Below, piece after piece: positions 46,446 to 58,966 of a stretch of 64,000 bases of DNA (positions within the stretch are counted from its first letter, which is position 1; each line of letters starts with the position of its first letter). The notes below the pieces were generated by a model. That model was not told where the DNA came from. It searched no databases and saw nothing but the letters and a program-made list of their open reading frames with translations. A program made the position numbers and the translations under genes. Source of the DNA: Clarkia xantiana subsp. parviflora (Eukaryota > Streptophyta > Magnoliopsida > Myrtales > Onagraceae); the NCBI GenBank assembly GCA_036873135.1, contig JAPTYO010000002.1, positions 20,982,452 to 21,046,451 on the forward strand. Direction: 5' to 3'.

Positions 46446-47906
46446 ATGAAGGCTCTTATTCTTGTGGGTGGATTTGGAACGAGACTAAGGCCATTGACGC
46501 TTAGCATCCCTAAGCCTCTTGTTGATTTTGCTAACAAACCCATGATCCTTCATCAGGTATCCTTGAACAATATTGGTTTCCATTGCACTGTTTGGTGGTT
46601 ACATACACACATTCTCAAAATTAAGTAGCAATGCCACGTAGATACCTCTTCACCTATTTTAGACCTTGGTTTGATTTGATTATGCTTCAAAACAAGAATC
46701 GATCACGGTTGAGCAAGAAAATACTTCTGAGCTTAATGATCTTTATATCTCTACACTTTGTGGACACATACAGATAGAAGCACTGAAGGCTGCTGGTGTG
46801 ACAGAAGTGGTTTTGGCTATCAATTACCAGCTAGAGGTAATCAACCTTATTATATGCCCTTATTACTTGAAGGCTAACTAATCAACCTCAAATAAAAATC
46901 TGTGTTTGTACCTTTCCAGGTGATGCTGAACTTTCTCAAAGAATTTGAGGCTAAACTCGGGATAAAGATAACATGTTCACAAGAAACTGAGCCCCTTGGC
47001 ACAGCTGGACCCCTTGCTCTGGCTAGAGACAAGTTAGTAGATGATTCTGGTGAGCCGTTCTTTGTTCTCAACGGCGATGTGATAAGTGAGTACCCGTTTA
47101 AAGAATCATCGATTTTCACAAAGCACATGGAAGAGAGGCATCAATTATGGTGACAAAGGTAAGCAAATCTAATTTTTGGACAACTAATTTACAATGATTG
47201 TCAATTGTCAACAATGGCTCGAAACTTAAAAACAAAAACAAAAAATTGCCTTTTTGTTGTGTAGGTAGATCAGCCCTCCAAGTATGGTGTGGTTGTCACG
47301 GATGAGGAAACCGGTAGGGTTGAAAGATTTGTGGAAAAGCCAAAACAATTTGTGGGTGACAAAATTAATGCAGGAATATACCTCCTGAACCCATCGATTC
47401 TTGACAGGATTGAGCTGAGGCCAACATCGATTGAAAAAGAAGTGTTCCCCAAAATGGCTGCAGAGAAGCAGCTATATGCAATGGTGTTGCCTTGTTTCTG
47501 GATGGACATTGGGCAGCCAATGGACTACATCACCGGATTGAGTCTCTACCTCGAGTCGGTAAGAAGAAAGTCATCAGACAAACTGGCCAAAGGATCTAAC
47601 ATCTTAGGAAATGTGTTGGTTGATGAGAGTGCCAAGATTGGGGAGGGATGTTTGATAGGTCCGGATGTTGCGATTGGAGCGGGATGTGTTGTGGAATCTG
47701 GTGTGAGGCTGTCCCAGTGCACGTTGATGCGTGGGGCCCGGATCAAGAAAGATGCTTGTGTTTCAAGCAGTATCATTGGATGGCACTCGACTGTGGAGCA
47801 GTCGGCCGTCGTGGAGAAGATGACAATTATTGTGGAGGAAGATGGTGGTGTTGGGCGGGATGAAGTTTATAGCAATAGTAGTGGTGAGGTGCTGTGCTGC
47901 CCATAA
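46446..47906 (+). pseudogene. VTC1/CYT1-like: GDP-mannose pyrophosphorylase (mannose-1-phosphate guanylyltransferase) copy, frameshifted
   Basis: Four exons: 46446-46556, 46774-46836, 46920-47158 and 47265-47906, all with GT-AG borders. The family makes GDP-mannose from mannose-1-phosphate and GTP in the cytosol, for ascorbate, cell wall and glycan synthesis. Exon 1 has the intact nucleotide-binding motif [19 protein letters not shown]; exon 4 has FVEKPKQF, NAGIYLLNPS and the left-handed helix domain (GNVLVDESAKIGEGCLIGPD). Exon 3 is 239 bp where frame needs a multiple of three. Up to FKE (47103) one frame fits, then the family sequence (DFHKAHG, EASIMVTK) continues in the next frame, so one base is missing near 47105. 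The last ~20 residues do not match the conserved family end and stop about ten residues early. Introns are kept, so it is a DNA-level duplicate, not a retrocopy. An assembly error is the alternative. Confidence 0.85.
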
Positions 47907-48165
47907 TCAATTTTGGCGCCAAATAAAACGTTAGATAGATTTGTGTATTTAATAAGATAAGATAGATAGAGTAGTAATATTTTCAGTTCGAATTAGGCAG
48001 ATAAAGCTAATAAATAACATTATGGAGTCTTTAGTCATTTTCTTTGACCTCTCCTCGCTCGGACCTGTTTGTTTGATAATGCATTCCGCATCTGATTCCA
48101 AAATCACATCTTCCACCATCGGTGATGCTTCAACTCCCTGTACTGTGTCTGTAGTAATTAGTTTT
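47907..48165. other. 3' flank of the pyrophosphorylase copy
   Basis: AT-rich, no gene; under 300 bp. It includes GATAAGATAGATAGATAG-like short repeats near 47955. Confidence 0.6.
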
Positions 48166-49068
48166 TAGGGTCAATAACCTGGGAGAGGTCTGAAGTTTGG
48201 CCCTTGTTAATTTGAGAGGTCTGAAGATTGAAATGGTGATAACTGAGGTCTGAAGTTTGGACTTTGTGATTTTTAGGTTTTCTGTCCAAATTTTCTATCA
48301 AATTTAACAGAACCGTGTGAAATGTCAAAAATACCCTTTTGTAATATTTGAATTAATAAAAAGTTTAATTAATATAAAGATGAAATGACAAAAATGCCCC
48401 TGTCCATAATTTAAACCTAACCCAACTCCGGTCACCACCACGGCTCCGGCCGGCCACCACCCACTCCGGCGACCACCACTCACAATTCCGACGACCGCCA
48501 CCCATCTCCGACGACCGCCGCCACGACCCCAATTGGGCCCAAATCGGAGCCACCGGCCCCGATTGGGCTCAAATCGGAGCCACAAAGCTCCGATCGGAGC
48601 TCGGTGGCTCCGATCGGAGCTCTGTGGCCCCAAATCGGAGCCACCGAGCTCCGATCGGAGCTTTGTGGCTCCGATTTGGGCCCAATCGGGGCCGGTGGCT
48701 CCGATTTGGGCCGTGGTGGCGGTCGTCGGAGTTGGGTGGCGGTCGTCGGAGTTGTGAGTGGTGGTCGCCGGAGTTGGGTGGTGGCCGGCCGGAGCCGTGG
48801 TGGTGGCTGGAGTTGGGTTGTGGCCTTAAGGGCATTTTTGTCTTTTCATTCAATCATGTGAGATGCAAGAAGGATATTTTTGGAATTTTATTTTATTTCT
48901 GGTCACATGCAATGCACATGACCAACTTCCGTCAGTTTTAACGGAAAAAACTAACGGAGACCTCTATTATCTACAAGTCGAAACTTCAGACCTTTGTTAT
49001 CACCATTTCAATCTTCAGACCTCTCAAATTAACAAGGGCCAAACTTCAGACCTCTCCCAGGTTATTGA
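48166..49068. mobile_element. Foldback inverted-repeat element with GC-rich palindromic core
   Basis: The left end TCAATAACCTGGGAGAGGTC and the right end read in reverse give the same text, and the arms stay paired for about 450 bp: GAAGTTTGGCCCTTGTTAAT, TGAAGATTGAAATGGTGATA and GGCATTTTTGTC blocks have reverse copies at 48830-49060. The core is built from GGCGACCACCA/TGGTGGTCGCC and GCTCCGATCGGAGC motifs. Several overlapping frames on both strands (48325-48941) are produced by this symmetry and are not genes. Confidence 0.88.
48570..48680. repeat. Cluster of perfect palindromes at the hairpin apex
   Basis: AGCTCCGATCGGAGCT or its 14-15 bp core occurs at about 48586, 48607 and 48648, separated by CGGTGGC/TGTGGCC spacers. 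The symmetry centre of the whole element falls here (about 48617). Confidence 0.85.
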
Positions 49069-51079
49069 ATATTTAAATAATTATTTCAAATTTCACGAGT
49101 TTAATAGCTAGTATATTTGGGACACGTTCAAACTTATTTTTTTAGCCCGCCCAATTGACAGCCACGAAAATCAATATATATGTATGGTCTAAGCCCACAT
49201 ACCTTCAAATTACTTATTCTTTCTTTAAGAGAAATGAATGGAATTTTCGTGTTCATTCGTAAGTATATTATACACTTGAACAACTAGCCGCGTGTATTGG
49301 TCATGTCAATGTAGTTCCACTAAATTACGTCTTATTTGCGTATGCAATCATCTGTGTTTCCTGCTTTGTATTTTTTTTTCAAAGTGTATATATTTTATTT
49401 TTAAAAAGTATCGTACTAAATTTTAAAATCAATGAGTCCGACTCCGATTACAAAACGTTACATTAAAGTTTGATGATCTTCGATTTCCCATGATGTGATG
49501 AAATAAATCATAACAATGTATTTTTTTTAACGCTCACATATCAAAAGTAATATAATTTAGCTTGATTAGATTAAATAAGGATGTGTTCCGAAAACAGTAA
49601 TTTTGATATTTAAATTTAATTATAAATCTTCTGATCATTCGTATTATTGTGTCATATTGCACAGCGGTTCGGCCGAACATTAGTGTTTCTAAGGAGATGA
49701 GATTTCTTTCTACTAAAATGGAGAGAATGATCAATCCAAAGAAATCCCCAACAACTCTTATTTATAAGTGGATGTGAGCAAAACCTTAGGAGTTCTTGCT
49801 CACCATTTCAGACGAAATTCCTAATCTAATTGGGTCGGCCCTTTTGGGCTGCACATTGCCCATGGGGATTTCGGGTCAGGCCGAAATCCCTTATGTGCCA
49901 TACCCAAATTAGACTTAGCATGTTGAGCTTATATTGATGGACTCTAATTACAGCGGCCCATTTACTCCAAATGTCAATAAAAAAGACATCATCATTTGTA
50001 TACACTTAATCAATAATATTGTCATAATCGAAACATCTCATTGTCATCATCAATGTACGTTCTCATTGATGAAGTGAGTTAAAATGGTCCATAAACCTAA
50101 TATTCAATCTTAAAAACGTTTCATTTTTTAGTCAATTTCATTTAAGAATTAATACTAATTTCATTTATTAATTACTAGTAGATTAATTTATATAATATTT
50201 CACTTTTCTTTTACCTACAACACTATTATATATTGTATTATTTGTGTTTATGTAATTATTTATTAAAAAAATGATAACATTAATGAAAACATAATATTAG
50301 ATATCTATGGAATATATTTTTAAAGTATTGTAATAATAAACCATGCCGTATATTATTTTCTATATAAACGTATAATTTGTGGCAAATGAAATAATGTAAC
50401 GTAAATAAATATATTATACATCTCAATTTAACAATATTAATAGTAATATTAATACTACTAATTTAGCCAAATTAATTTATTAGTATCAAATTATTTTGTA
50501 AGTTTAAAGTAATAATTTTACTAATCTCATTAACTTATTATTGTTAAATTTTTATTTATTAATATTAAATTAATTTATATACATCTTCTATTGTTTTATC
50601 AACACCATTATATATATATTCTATTGTTTTATCAACACCATTATTATAATTGATGTATTAATATATATAGAGAGAGATAGAGAGTATTTTTATTCAAGTA
50701 CTACAGCAGAAAGAAATAAAAATCAAGGGTCAATGTATAAATATGTTTTCTCGCTGCTTTCAAGTCCTAAACGAAACTGTGTCCTTCGCGCTTTCCTGTC
50801 GCTGTTTCGTCCCTCCAAATTCCAAAATTTCCCTGTTTTTGGAGCCAAAAAAGCCACGTCATCACGTTTCTCGTTATTGATCATAAAATAATGAATTTTA
50901 CATTATTTTTATTTAACACGTAATTATTAATAATTAATTATAATTTGGGAACCCAAAATAAAGCAACACATAAAGATATATTTTGATATAATCGGGTCAT
51001 CCTGTACAAGTTAGCTCTCTCCCTTTGGAATTGGAAGTCGGCTTCGCTAATCCACTCTTCAATCTATGAGAATTCATTG
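49069..51079. other. Intergenic and promoter region of the histone methyltransferase gene
   Basis: AT-rich, with no gene or complete transposon recognised. 49660-49940 (CAGCGGTTCGGCCGAACATT to GGGCTGCACATTGCCC) has a different composition and a TATTTATAAG box, perhaps an LTR fragment. A TA run and GAGAGAGATAGAGAG lie at 50660-50690. The transcript start is probably near 50990-51060. Confidence 0.45.
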
Positions 51080-51211
51080 ATGTTCCTCTCGGATTACCGG
51101 CTTAGTATCGTCTTGTTGTTCTGCAATCGGAGGAGCGCTACTTCAATCAAGGGCGAGCCGGATAAACCTCCAATCGGTGGAGCAGAGCATTGCGAATCAG
51201 TTCGAGTTTGA
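51080..51211 (+). promoter_or_regulatory. Upstream open reading frame in the leader of the ATX-type gene
   Basis: ATG at 51080 opens 43 codons to TGA 51209-51211, about 180 bp before the main start. Whether it is in the mRNA depends on the unmapped transcript start. Confidence 0.4.
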
Positions 51212-51366
51212 TCGGATTTTGTTCTGTAATTTGAGTCGGTGTTGAGTTTTAGGGTTTGCATTGGGTTTATTGTTCGCAGCGGAGAAGTCATTGATACGCT
51301 GTCGGCGGTGTTCCAGCGAGAATTCACGGCCCAACGGTTATCGTTTACGATTGTAGGGCTTGATTG

Positions 51367-51393
51367 ATGTTAGATGTAGTAATTAAGAGATGA
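51367..51393 (+). promoter_or_regulatory. Short uORF whose stop overlaps the main start (ATGA)
   Basis: ATG 51367 is followed by seven codons and TGA 51391-51393. The main ATG is 51390-51392, so the uORF stop and the gene start share ATGA. This layout favours reinitiation or leaky scanning and may limit translation. It is seen in sequence; function is inferred. Confidence 0.5.
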
Positions 51394-54300
51394 TAGTGAA
51401 GCGTCCGAAGGCATTCGAGATGCCCAATTTGAAAAGGTGCAAGTTCGAGGATCCTGAGCTTGATGGCCACGTCTATGCGTCGGCGAAAGCCAAGAAGTTG
51501 AAGGATAGTGGATACTGTTCCGGGGAGAAGAGCAGCCTTTTTTCGGGAACGCATTGTAATAGCGACTCCAATATAGTCGATCCGAAGAGGTTGGGCAGTG
51601 GGGCAGAGTTGAATGGAAGCAGAGAGAAGACTACTGCTCCATTACTAACATACTCGCGTTCACGCAATAGAAGAAACCCTTCACTGTTCGCCGAGGCTGT
51701 GTTCGGCACGTTAAAGAAGGACCAAACCAGCAAGCTCATAAATTCAAGCACTGGAGGTGGCGTTTCTGGGGGAGACAAGAAGGAGCGTCCTAGAACTGCG
51801 ATGAGTCTCATGAAGGAGCTGAAGGCGGAGAAGGATAGAATAAACTGTGAAATACTCAAGTATAACGAATCAAATGGAGCTGATAAAGACAATGACGATT
51901 TTAGGATCGACAATCTAGTTGGAGCTAAAGTGCGTCAAGCATCGTTTATTGATTATACCTCAATAGGGCGTTCTAGTTCGCGTAGTTCTTCAATCTGCCA
52001 TGTAATGTCTTCACCTTCCGTTGGTAGCATTAGCAATGAGCTTGTGCCTAGTTCATGTTGCAATGGAGCAAATGTTTGGCGAAAAATAAAAGTTGAAAAG
52101 AAGAAGGAAATCTACAAGCCAGAAGATTTTGCCATAGGCAATTTAGTTTGGGCGAAATGTGGGAAGAAATTTCCGGCTTGGCCTGGTATCGTGATCGATC
52201 CATGGCTGCGTGCTCCGGACTCAGTGTTGAAGTGCTGTGTCGCTGGTGCTATTTGCGTTATGTTTTTTGGTTACTCTTACTCCAAGGGTGGAAAGCAAAG
52301 GGTATCGTCTTTCTCAACCCATCATCACCATTAGTTTTTCCTCTATAATTGATTGTGGTGATGAACGATTTGTTAATTTTATATGTTGTTCTTGCTAGGA
52401 TTACGCTTGGGTGAAGCAAGGAATGATTTTTCCTTTCTCAAAATACATGGATAAGTACGTATTTTAGTTCTACTATTCCCGCTTGTGATATTCTATCTTC
52501 AAATCAGCGGTAATAACTAAGAGTTTTTCATGGTTTCAGATTTGAGGGTCAGACCCAGCTTTACAAGAGTAAACCAAGTGAGTTCCGCATGGCAATAGAG
52601 GAGGCGCGTCTGGCAGAAGAGGGTCTTCTTGACGCACATGTTGTGGATGTTCCAATCACTTATCTGGAGCCAGAAGCAATTTCTAGTGAGAGCCATCTTA
52701 CAGCTGCTGGTCCTGATCTGATTCAGGTTTGGTCCTGATTTTTTGTCACCGGTTATTGAATTATATATATGATTGATAATTTTAAGAAAATTGCGGTGTG
52801 TGATTCTCGTTGATGAAGCTGATTCAATTGCTACGTCTGCGATGCTGTAGTCAGAAGACTCAGAACTGCATTTTGTGAAAATAACATTCCTTTTGCGCCA
52901 CCCCCCCAAAAAAAAAAGAAAAAAACCTTCCTTTTGGCCACCCAAGTTAATTTTTTGTCGCCATGCAAGTAGTTATTGTAGCCTAAAATCTGCTCAAAGT
53001 TATATTTTAATTAATTAATTTAATTTGACAAGCACTTAACGTTTCAAGATGGATGCCATTGCAGACATGTGGCGGTTGTGGGCTGATTTATCCGTGTAAA
53101 ACAGTGAAGAAAGTCAAAGGGCCTTCTGGTGAAGCTCAGCTACTGTGTAACCACTGCAGCGAGGTTCATCTATGCTGCTTTACGTATCTATCTTTTCTGC
53201 AAAAAAAAAAAAAGAGATGTCTCAGTGTTGTTATATTGGTCATTCTTGCAGCTGCTTAAGTCCAAACAGTACTGCGGCATTTGCAAGAAGATTTGGCACT
53301 ACTCGGACGGTGGGGCTTGGGTGAGTTTTTGAAATTTAATTAGTCTGTATTATATATTTGGTGATTGGATGGATGATCAACTCTAATCTCCGGATGATTC
53401 CTTGAATTAGATATGCTGTGATGGCTGTGATGTTTGGGTGCATGCTCAATGTGCCAAGATTCCCAGTCGTTTTCTAAAGGTGAATCTACTAACTGTATTG
53501 GCTTAGTCCGTTTTCACTTTTTAGCATATTTTTCGGCAGCATATCCCCTGACATCCATTTATAATTGAAGGATCTGAAGAGCATCGATTATTATTGTCCG
53601 GATTGCAAATCGAAATCACTCTGCGGCATATCAAGTCAAGAAAACTTGCAGCTGAAAGCAAAGTAAGCAGTCCGACAGCCCTTAAATCATCTCATGTCTA
53701 ATTCGCTATTGGAACTTAGCAACATTTTATAATATGAAACCTTAAATGTACTTGACGCAGGTCCTCAGATGATAAGCAGAGTCCTCTGCCTGAGAAAATA
53801 ATTGTTGTCTGCAATGGCATGGAAGGAACATATATTCCGAAGCTTCATTTGTGAGTCTAAGTTACTTCCTCTTATGATCCAGCTACTACTGATACATGCT
53901 GGATTTACAAAGTTCGATTTTGCTGCTGCCCCATTTAATGCTCCAGTTTGCACTTTCAGACATTTTATTAAAGCTTTTCTCAGTTATTCTTATTCTAACA
54001 TTAAGAACTTTGAACTGGTGTTTTTTTTTCTTCCAGAATCATCTGTAACTGCGGTTCTGACCCATGCGCATCAAAGAAGCAAACACCTAGTGAATGGGAA
54101 AGGCACACAGGCTGTAGAGCCAAAAAATGGAAGTCCAGTGTCAAAATCAAGGATACAATGGAAACACTGGAAAAATGGGTTTGTGCCAATTCTCATCATA
54201 TTGTTTACACTTTTCTTATTTAGAAGATTCAGACATCTCTGTATAGAGTGGGTAAATTTCTATGCAATTATGTGTATTTCCCTGAGTTTCCCTTTTAATT

Positions 54301-57300
54301 TATGGATTTTGCAGATTACAGGGTATAATGAACATGGTTTAGATACTTCCAAATTAGATATGAAGAAGTTGGCTGATTTCCTGAAAGGTAACTTCTCGAT
54401 AACTGATATGACGGAAAGGCTTTATTTGATTTAGTTTTCCATCCTTTTCCGTGTCAAAATTATTGTTTTTGCAAGGGAAATTATATTCTCTTAAAGGTAC
54501 TAACCTCAGTTTATTTATTTTACCATTTACAGGAACATACGAGCCAGTCCTAGCAAAGTGGACAACTGAAAGATGCGCTGTATGCAGATGGGTTGAAGAT
54601 TGGGACTACAACAAAATCATTATATGCAACAGGTGACATGTTGTGGCAGCATTGTGCATTTTTCCCTGACTAAGCAAACCTACACGTTGAAGCTGAATTT
54701 CGTATATCAATTAAATCATGTATTACTTTTTTTCAGGTGTCAAATAGCTGTCCATCAGGAATGTTATGGAGCAAACAATGTTCAAGATTTTATGTCATGG
54801 GTTTGTAGAGCATGTGAAAGCCCTGACATAAAGAGGAATTGTTGCCTTTGCCCAGTTGAAGGTTGGTCAAATCTTTTTTTTTCCCAGTTTATTATCCAAT
54901 ATCTTCATCTGCTACCATTGAGCTCTTTTTGCTATTGTATTAGATTAAAAAAAATCAAAGAGTATTATAATATTTTGAATGCAGAACTAATGTTGTTTGT
55001 GAATGTTATTTCTGTAGGAGGTGCTCTGAAGCCAACTGATCTTGACAATTCGTGGGTCCATGTTACATGTGCTTGGTTTCGGCCTGAAGTTGCATTCTTA
55101 AATCATGAGAAAATGGAACCCGCGACTGGGATTCTTAAAATTCCGCCGAGTTCATTTTTGAAGGTAATCCACGCTTTAGTAGTGAACAGTTACTGCAATT
55201 TGCATCTCTTTTACTGCTATGAAACTGAAAAATGATCATCTCATCTGTCAGTACAAGGCATCTAATCCAGCATTGAAGAGTTTTCTTTTTGAACCAGTCA
55301 TGAAATGATGAATCTTCAACATTTAAAATCACATAAATTTAGACTATGCTAATGCTATTATCAGTAATAACCTGTAACTTGATATTTAAATGATCTTCCT
55401 TTGCTATTGCTGCAGAGATGCATAATTTGTGAGCAGACTCATGGTTCCTGCACGCAGTGCTGCAAGTGTGCTACTTTTTTCCATGCAATGTGTGCTGCAA
55501 GGGCTGGCTACAGTATGGAAGTAAGTTTTAGTTCAGTTCTCATTAGTTTTCACTGACTAATCATTTTGAAGGCTCTATCCTTCCTTTTATGATTATTACC
55601 GAACTTCAATTGTTTAATGTTTAGTTACACTGCTCGGAGAAGGATGGGAGACAAATAACGAAGAAATTGATATACTGTGCTGTTCACAGGTTAGCATCAT
55701 TTCTAATTTTTTTGGAATTATATTTTCCTAATTAAGATTTAGGTGATCAGGTGTTTTCTTTTTTCTGAATTTTGGGTAGTGTCATGGCCAAAAAAAAAAA
55801 AATCGGGTAGTGAGATCTCAAAGCCTTAAAATCACGGTGCAGGATCCCGAGACCCGATGCTGTTCTGGTAGTCCACACTCCTGCAGGCGTCTTCAGTGCC
55901 ACTAGCATGGTTCAAAATCACCAAGGCAGCTTCAGGGGTTCAAGATTAGTTTCTTCTAAGAAAGAAAGCCCAGATTCATCAGCCGAAGAGGAAAGTCAAG
56001 TTGATCCGCACTCTTCTGCTAGATGTCGAGTCTTCACAAGATCTAAGCAAAAGGTTAGTAATTTTTTCCGTTTATCTGGATATGGCAGTTTTTTCCCCAT
56101 AGTTGTTTTGCAAATCTTTCAAAACAACAGTATATGCTAATTTTCGTTTATTTTTTCACCTCAAATTGCAACTTGCAGGGGTCTGTAGGGCCGATATCTC
56201 ACTATCTGATGGGTCCACGTGTTCATCCTTTGGGTACAGTAGTCAGTTTGAAGAATTATAAGGTAATTTTCAACCTACTTTTTTTTCAACTTACTGGACC
56301 TTCCTAATTTTATCAGTACCCTGTGGTGGATCCACAACTTTATAAATGAGGGTTTACTATTAAAAAAAGTTATACATAAAACAAAAACTAAATAAATAAC
56401 AAAGGGTAGACTTGACTTGTTATAAGAAGATGAGGATTCATTCAAAACTCTATATTTTACATCTTAGTATGTAATATGTATAATATATACATCAATTATA
56501 CTCATACATGGTAAATAATGGAGGACATGGTTCCGCCAGTGCCATGTTGGCACAATGTGCAGGTCTTCTGATGACTTGCATATTTTGCAGGCACCGAGCA
56601 ATTCTTTCAATTCATTTAAGGAGCGACTTCACCACTTGCAAGTAAATATCTTTTCTAGATGTTTACTTCTTATATTGAGAGTAACTGTTGATTTGAACTA
56701 ACATATTTTGGTAACTGCCACAGGAAACTGAAAAACAGAGAATATGCTTCGGTAAGTCGGGTATACATGGATGGGGCCTTTTTGCACGGAGAGACATACA
56801 AGAAGGAGAAATGGTACTTCAAATTTGTTTCACTTTTTCGATATATCGATTTCGTTTGAATTATTATTCAATTTTAATTTGGTTTAATATATATATATAT
56901 TTTCTTTAGGTTGTTGAGTATCGCGGTGAGCATGTGAGGCGGAGTATTGCAGATCTAAGGGAGCTGCAGTATCAGGCAGAGGGGAAAGACTGCTATGTGA
57001 GTTTCTTTTGCCAACAATATATCCATTTTATTCTGCGATCTTTGCCAAACTTGATTATTGAACTTCAAACATCTTTTCCTTTTTGCTAAAAAAAAAACAA
57101 TTTTTTGGTTTCAAATATTGATTTGTATTGGTGAGTAATCTGAAATGATGGGTGTACCTTGGCTCAAATCAAGCTTGTTCTTCCTATATTTTGCAGCTAT
57201 TTAAGATTAGCGAAGAAGTGGTAATTGATTCTACCGACAAGGGGAACATAGCACGCTTAATAAATCACTCGGTGAGTTAACTCATCGCATATAAATTTGT

Positions 57301-57928
57301 TCCCATTCTTTCTTTATCGCTTCCCGTCGCAAATTTGTTGAACTGTGTGTTGTTGATATTTACCTCCCTGCAGTGCATGCCGAATTGCTACGCTAGAATC
57401 ATGAGTGTAAGTGACGAGGACAGCCGAATAGTTCTCATTGCCAAGACTAAGGTTTGCGCAGGAGATGAGCTCACGTAATCTCTCTCTCTCTCTCTCTCTA
57501 GCTTCATTACTATGTCTTTATGTGGGTGTGAATGACACAAGCTGCTGAATTGGCATATAACATAGCTGACACGTACTATTTAATTAACTAGTGGGTAGCA
57601 AATCGTCCATATGTGCGTCTTATCATGCGTTGCAATAAGTTATCGTGTTAAATTTAGCAGATACGAGAACGCACAATATGTTTATCGTATCATGCTCACA
57701 AAGACGAACATGACACGCAATTTTTGTGGGTATTTGTGTTGTATTGTCATATTGTGTAGAAAATTGTGAACCCTACTTGTGGGTTTTATAACACCTTTGG
57801 GATTTTATTGATGTGTGTTGAGTTTTGTGATGTGCAGATATGATTACTTGTTCGATCCAGATGAGCGTGACGAATTGAAAGTTCCCTGCCTATGTAAAGC
57901 TCCCAATTGCAGGAAATACATGAATTAA
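51390..57928 (+). CDS. ATX3-like: Trithorax-type histone H3K4 methyltransferase, ATX3/4/5 clade
   Basis: Twenty-three coding exons with GT-AG borders and intact frame: 51390-52301, 52399-52454, 52540-52726, 53065-53163, 53252-53320, 53411-53479, 53571-53662, 53761-53850, 54037-54178, 54315-54387, 54533-54632, 54737-54861, 55018-55163, 55416-55520, 55625-55689, 55843-56053, 56179-56262, 56591-56641, 56724-56813, 56910-56996, 57197-57271, 57374-57474, 57838-57928. Sum 3120 bp, 1039 aa. Domains: PWWP from about 248 ([16 protein letters not shown]), PHD about 420-470 ([29 protein letters not shown]), extended PHD about 600-760 ([29 protein letters not shown]), SET from about 895 ([13 protein letters not shown]) with NHSCMPNC at about 974 and GDELTYDY, and a post-[16 protein letters not shown] at the C-terminus. 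No FYRN/FYRC is seen, which sets it apart from ATX1/2. The clade methylates histone H3 lysine 4 in the nucleus. ATX3 is preferred over ATX4/5 because of the neighbouring RMF and ATG6 genes. Confidence 0.93.
57479..57500 (+). repeat. (CT)n run directly after exon 22 of the ATX-type gene
   Basis: The donor GTAATC at 57475 is followed at once by about ten CT units inside the last intron. Confidence 0.8.
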
Positions 57929-58966
57929 ATCAACTGTTAGTTAGTTGCCTCTTGCTGCCTCCCTTCATTGCTTACTTGACCCAGCTAACCCTACAGCCAG
58001 CCTCTATAACACACTAAAGAACGGAAACAGGACCAACGGCATCGTTTTAGTTGCAAAATGAGCTTATCATTTTTTTTGGTCAATCATAAGTTTTTTTATT
58101 CGTTCTTTCAATTGCCCTAATTGTTTCAAATGCAAATAGAGCGTTAGCTTGTCATAGAAGTAGAACACACTATTGTATATATGTACGTCATAGTTTGGAT
58201 TTCATTTTTTATTGCTATTGTCATTATGGAAGTCATTGATAAGTGATGATGACAATCCAAAAGGTGAAGAATCCTGAAGATAACATAAGAGAACGACATG
58301 TGTAATTTGTTTGTTTGTTTTTTCAGTTTTTAGAATATATATATATATATATATTTTGCAATATTAGCAATCAATTGATGATGGATTTGTTGTAAATATA
58401 AAAGGATTACATCAAAATACTTTCAACTGAGCGTTCAATTGAAACAAATTAGGTGGAGGTCTAGTTGAGCCAAATTGAAGATATTTCGTTACATCCGTTC
58501 AATTTGTTGTCAAATCTATTTTAGTAAAGATCAAACGACCTCACATGCTCTATTTTTTTCTAATTTGACAAAAATTAAAACAGAGATAGTAATTTGCTCG
58601 GAAAAATTTCAGATAGCCAATTTAAAATTTTTAAATTTCGGGTAGCGATTTATAAATATATTAAAATTAGTATCGATTTTGTAATAAATAAAAAAACTAT
58701 ATATTCCTACTCAAGCAAACAAGCCCTAGAGGCTAAACATAAGCAAGTCCATACTCGAGCAATGATGGGCTGAGATAGTTTGTTAGGCCCACAAAAAAAT
58801 TCGTCTTCCCGCAACTGACCTTTTCCCGTTGATGACATTTGCTTTTCGAAATTCCACTGGTTGGCGCGCCTATAAATGTGCAGAGAGAGCTTCATTTTTA
58901 AAGAGAGCATCGTAGAGAGCTTGAGCTTACCAAAGAAGAAGCGTAGACATCTTGACAGAGATCATA
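57929..58966. other. Between the ATX-type gene and the F-box gene
   Basis: Holds the 3' untranslated region of the methyltransferase gene, an AT run at about 58337-58354 and the promoter of the F-box gene. GCGCGCCTATAAATGTGCAG at 58863-58882 contains a TATA box about 95 bp before the F-box ATG. Confidence 0.65.
58868..58875 (+). promoter_or_regulatory. Likely TATA box of the F-box gene
   Basis: CTATAAAT lies about 95 bp before the ATG, preceded by GGCGCGC and followed by an AGAGAGAGC-rich leader, in keeping with a plant core promoter. Confidence 0.55.

Noticed and set aside
48325..48941. Several overlapping frames of 62-105 codons on both strands
   Set aside because: They come from the palindromic GC-rich core of the foldback element and mirror each other.
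57540..57660. ACTAG plus TATGTGCG-type text in the last ATX intron as another Helitron end
   Set aside because: The stem is poor and the spacing does not fit; treated as ordinary intron sequence.
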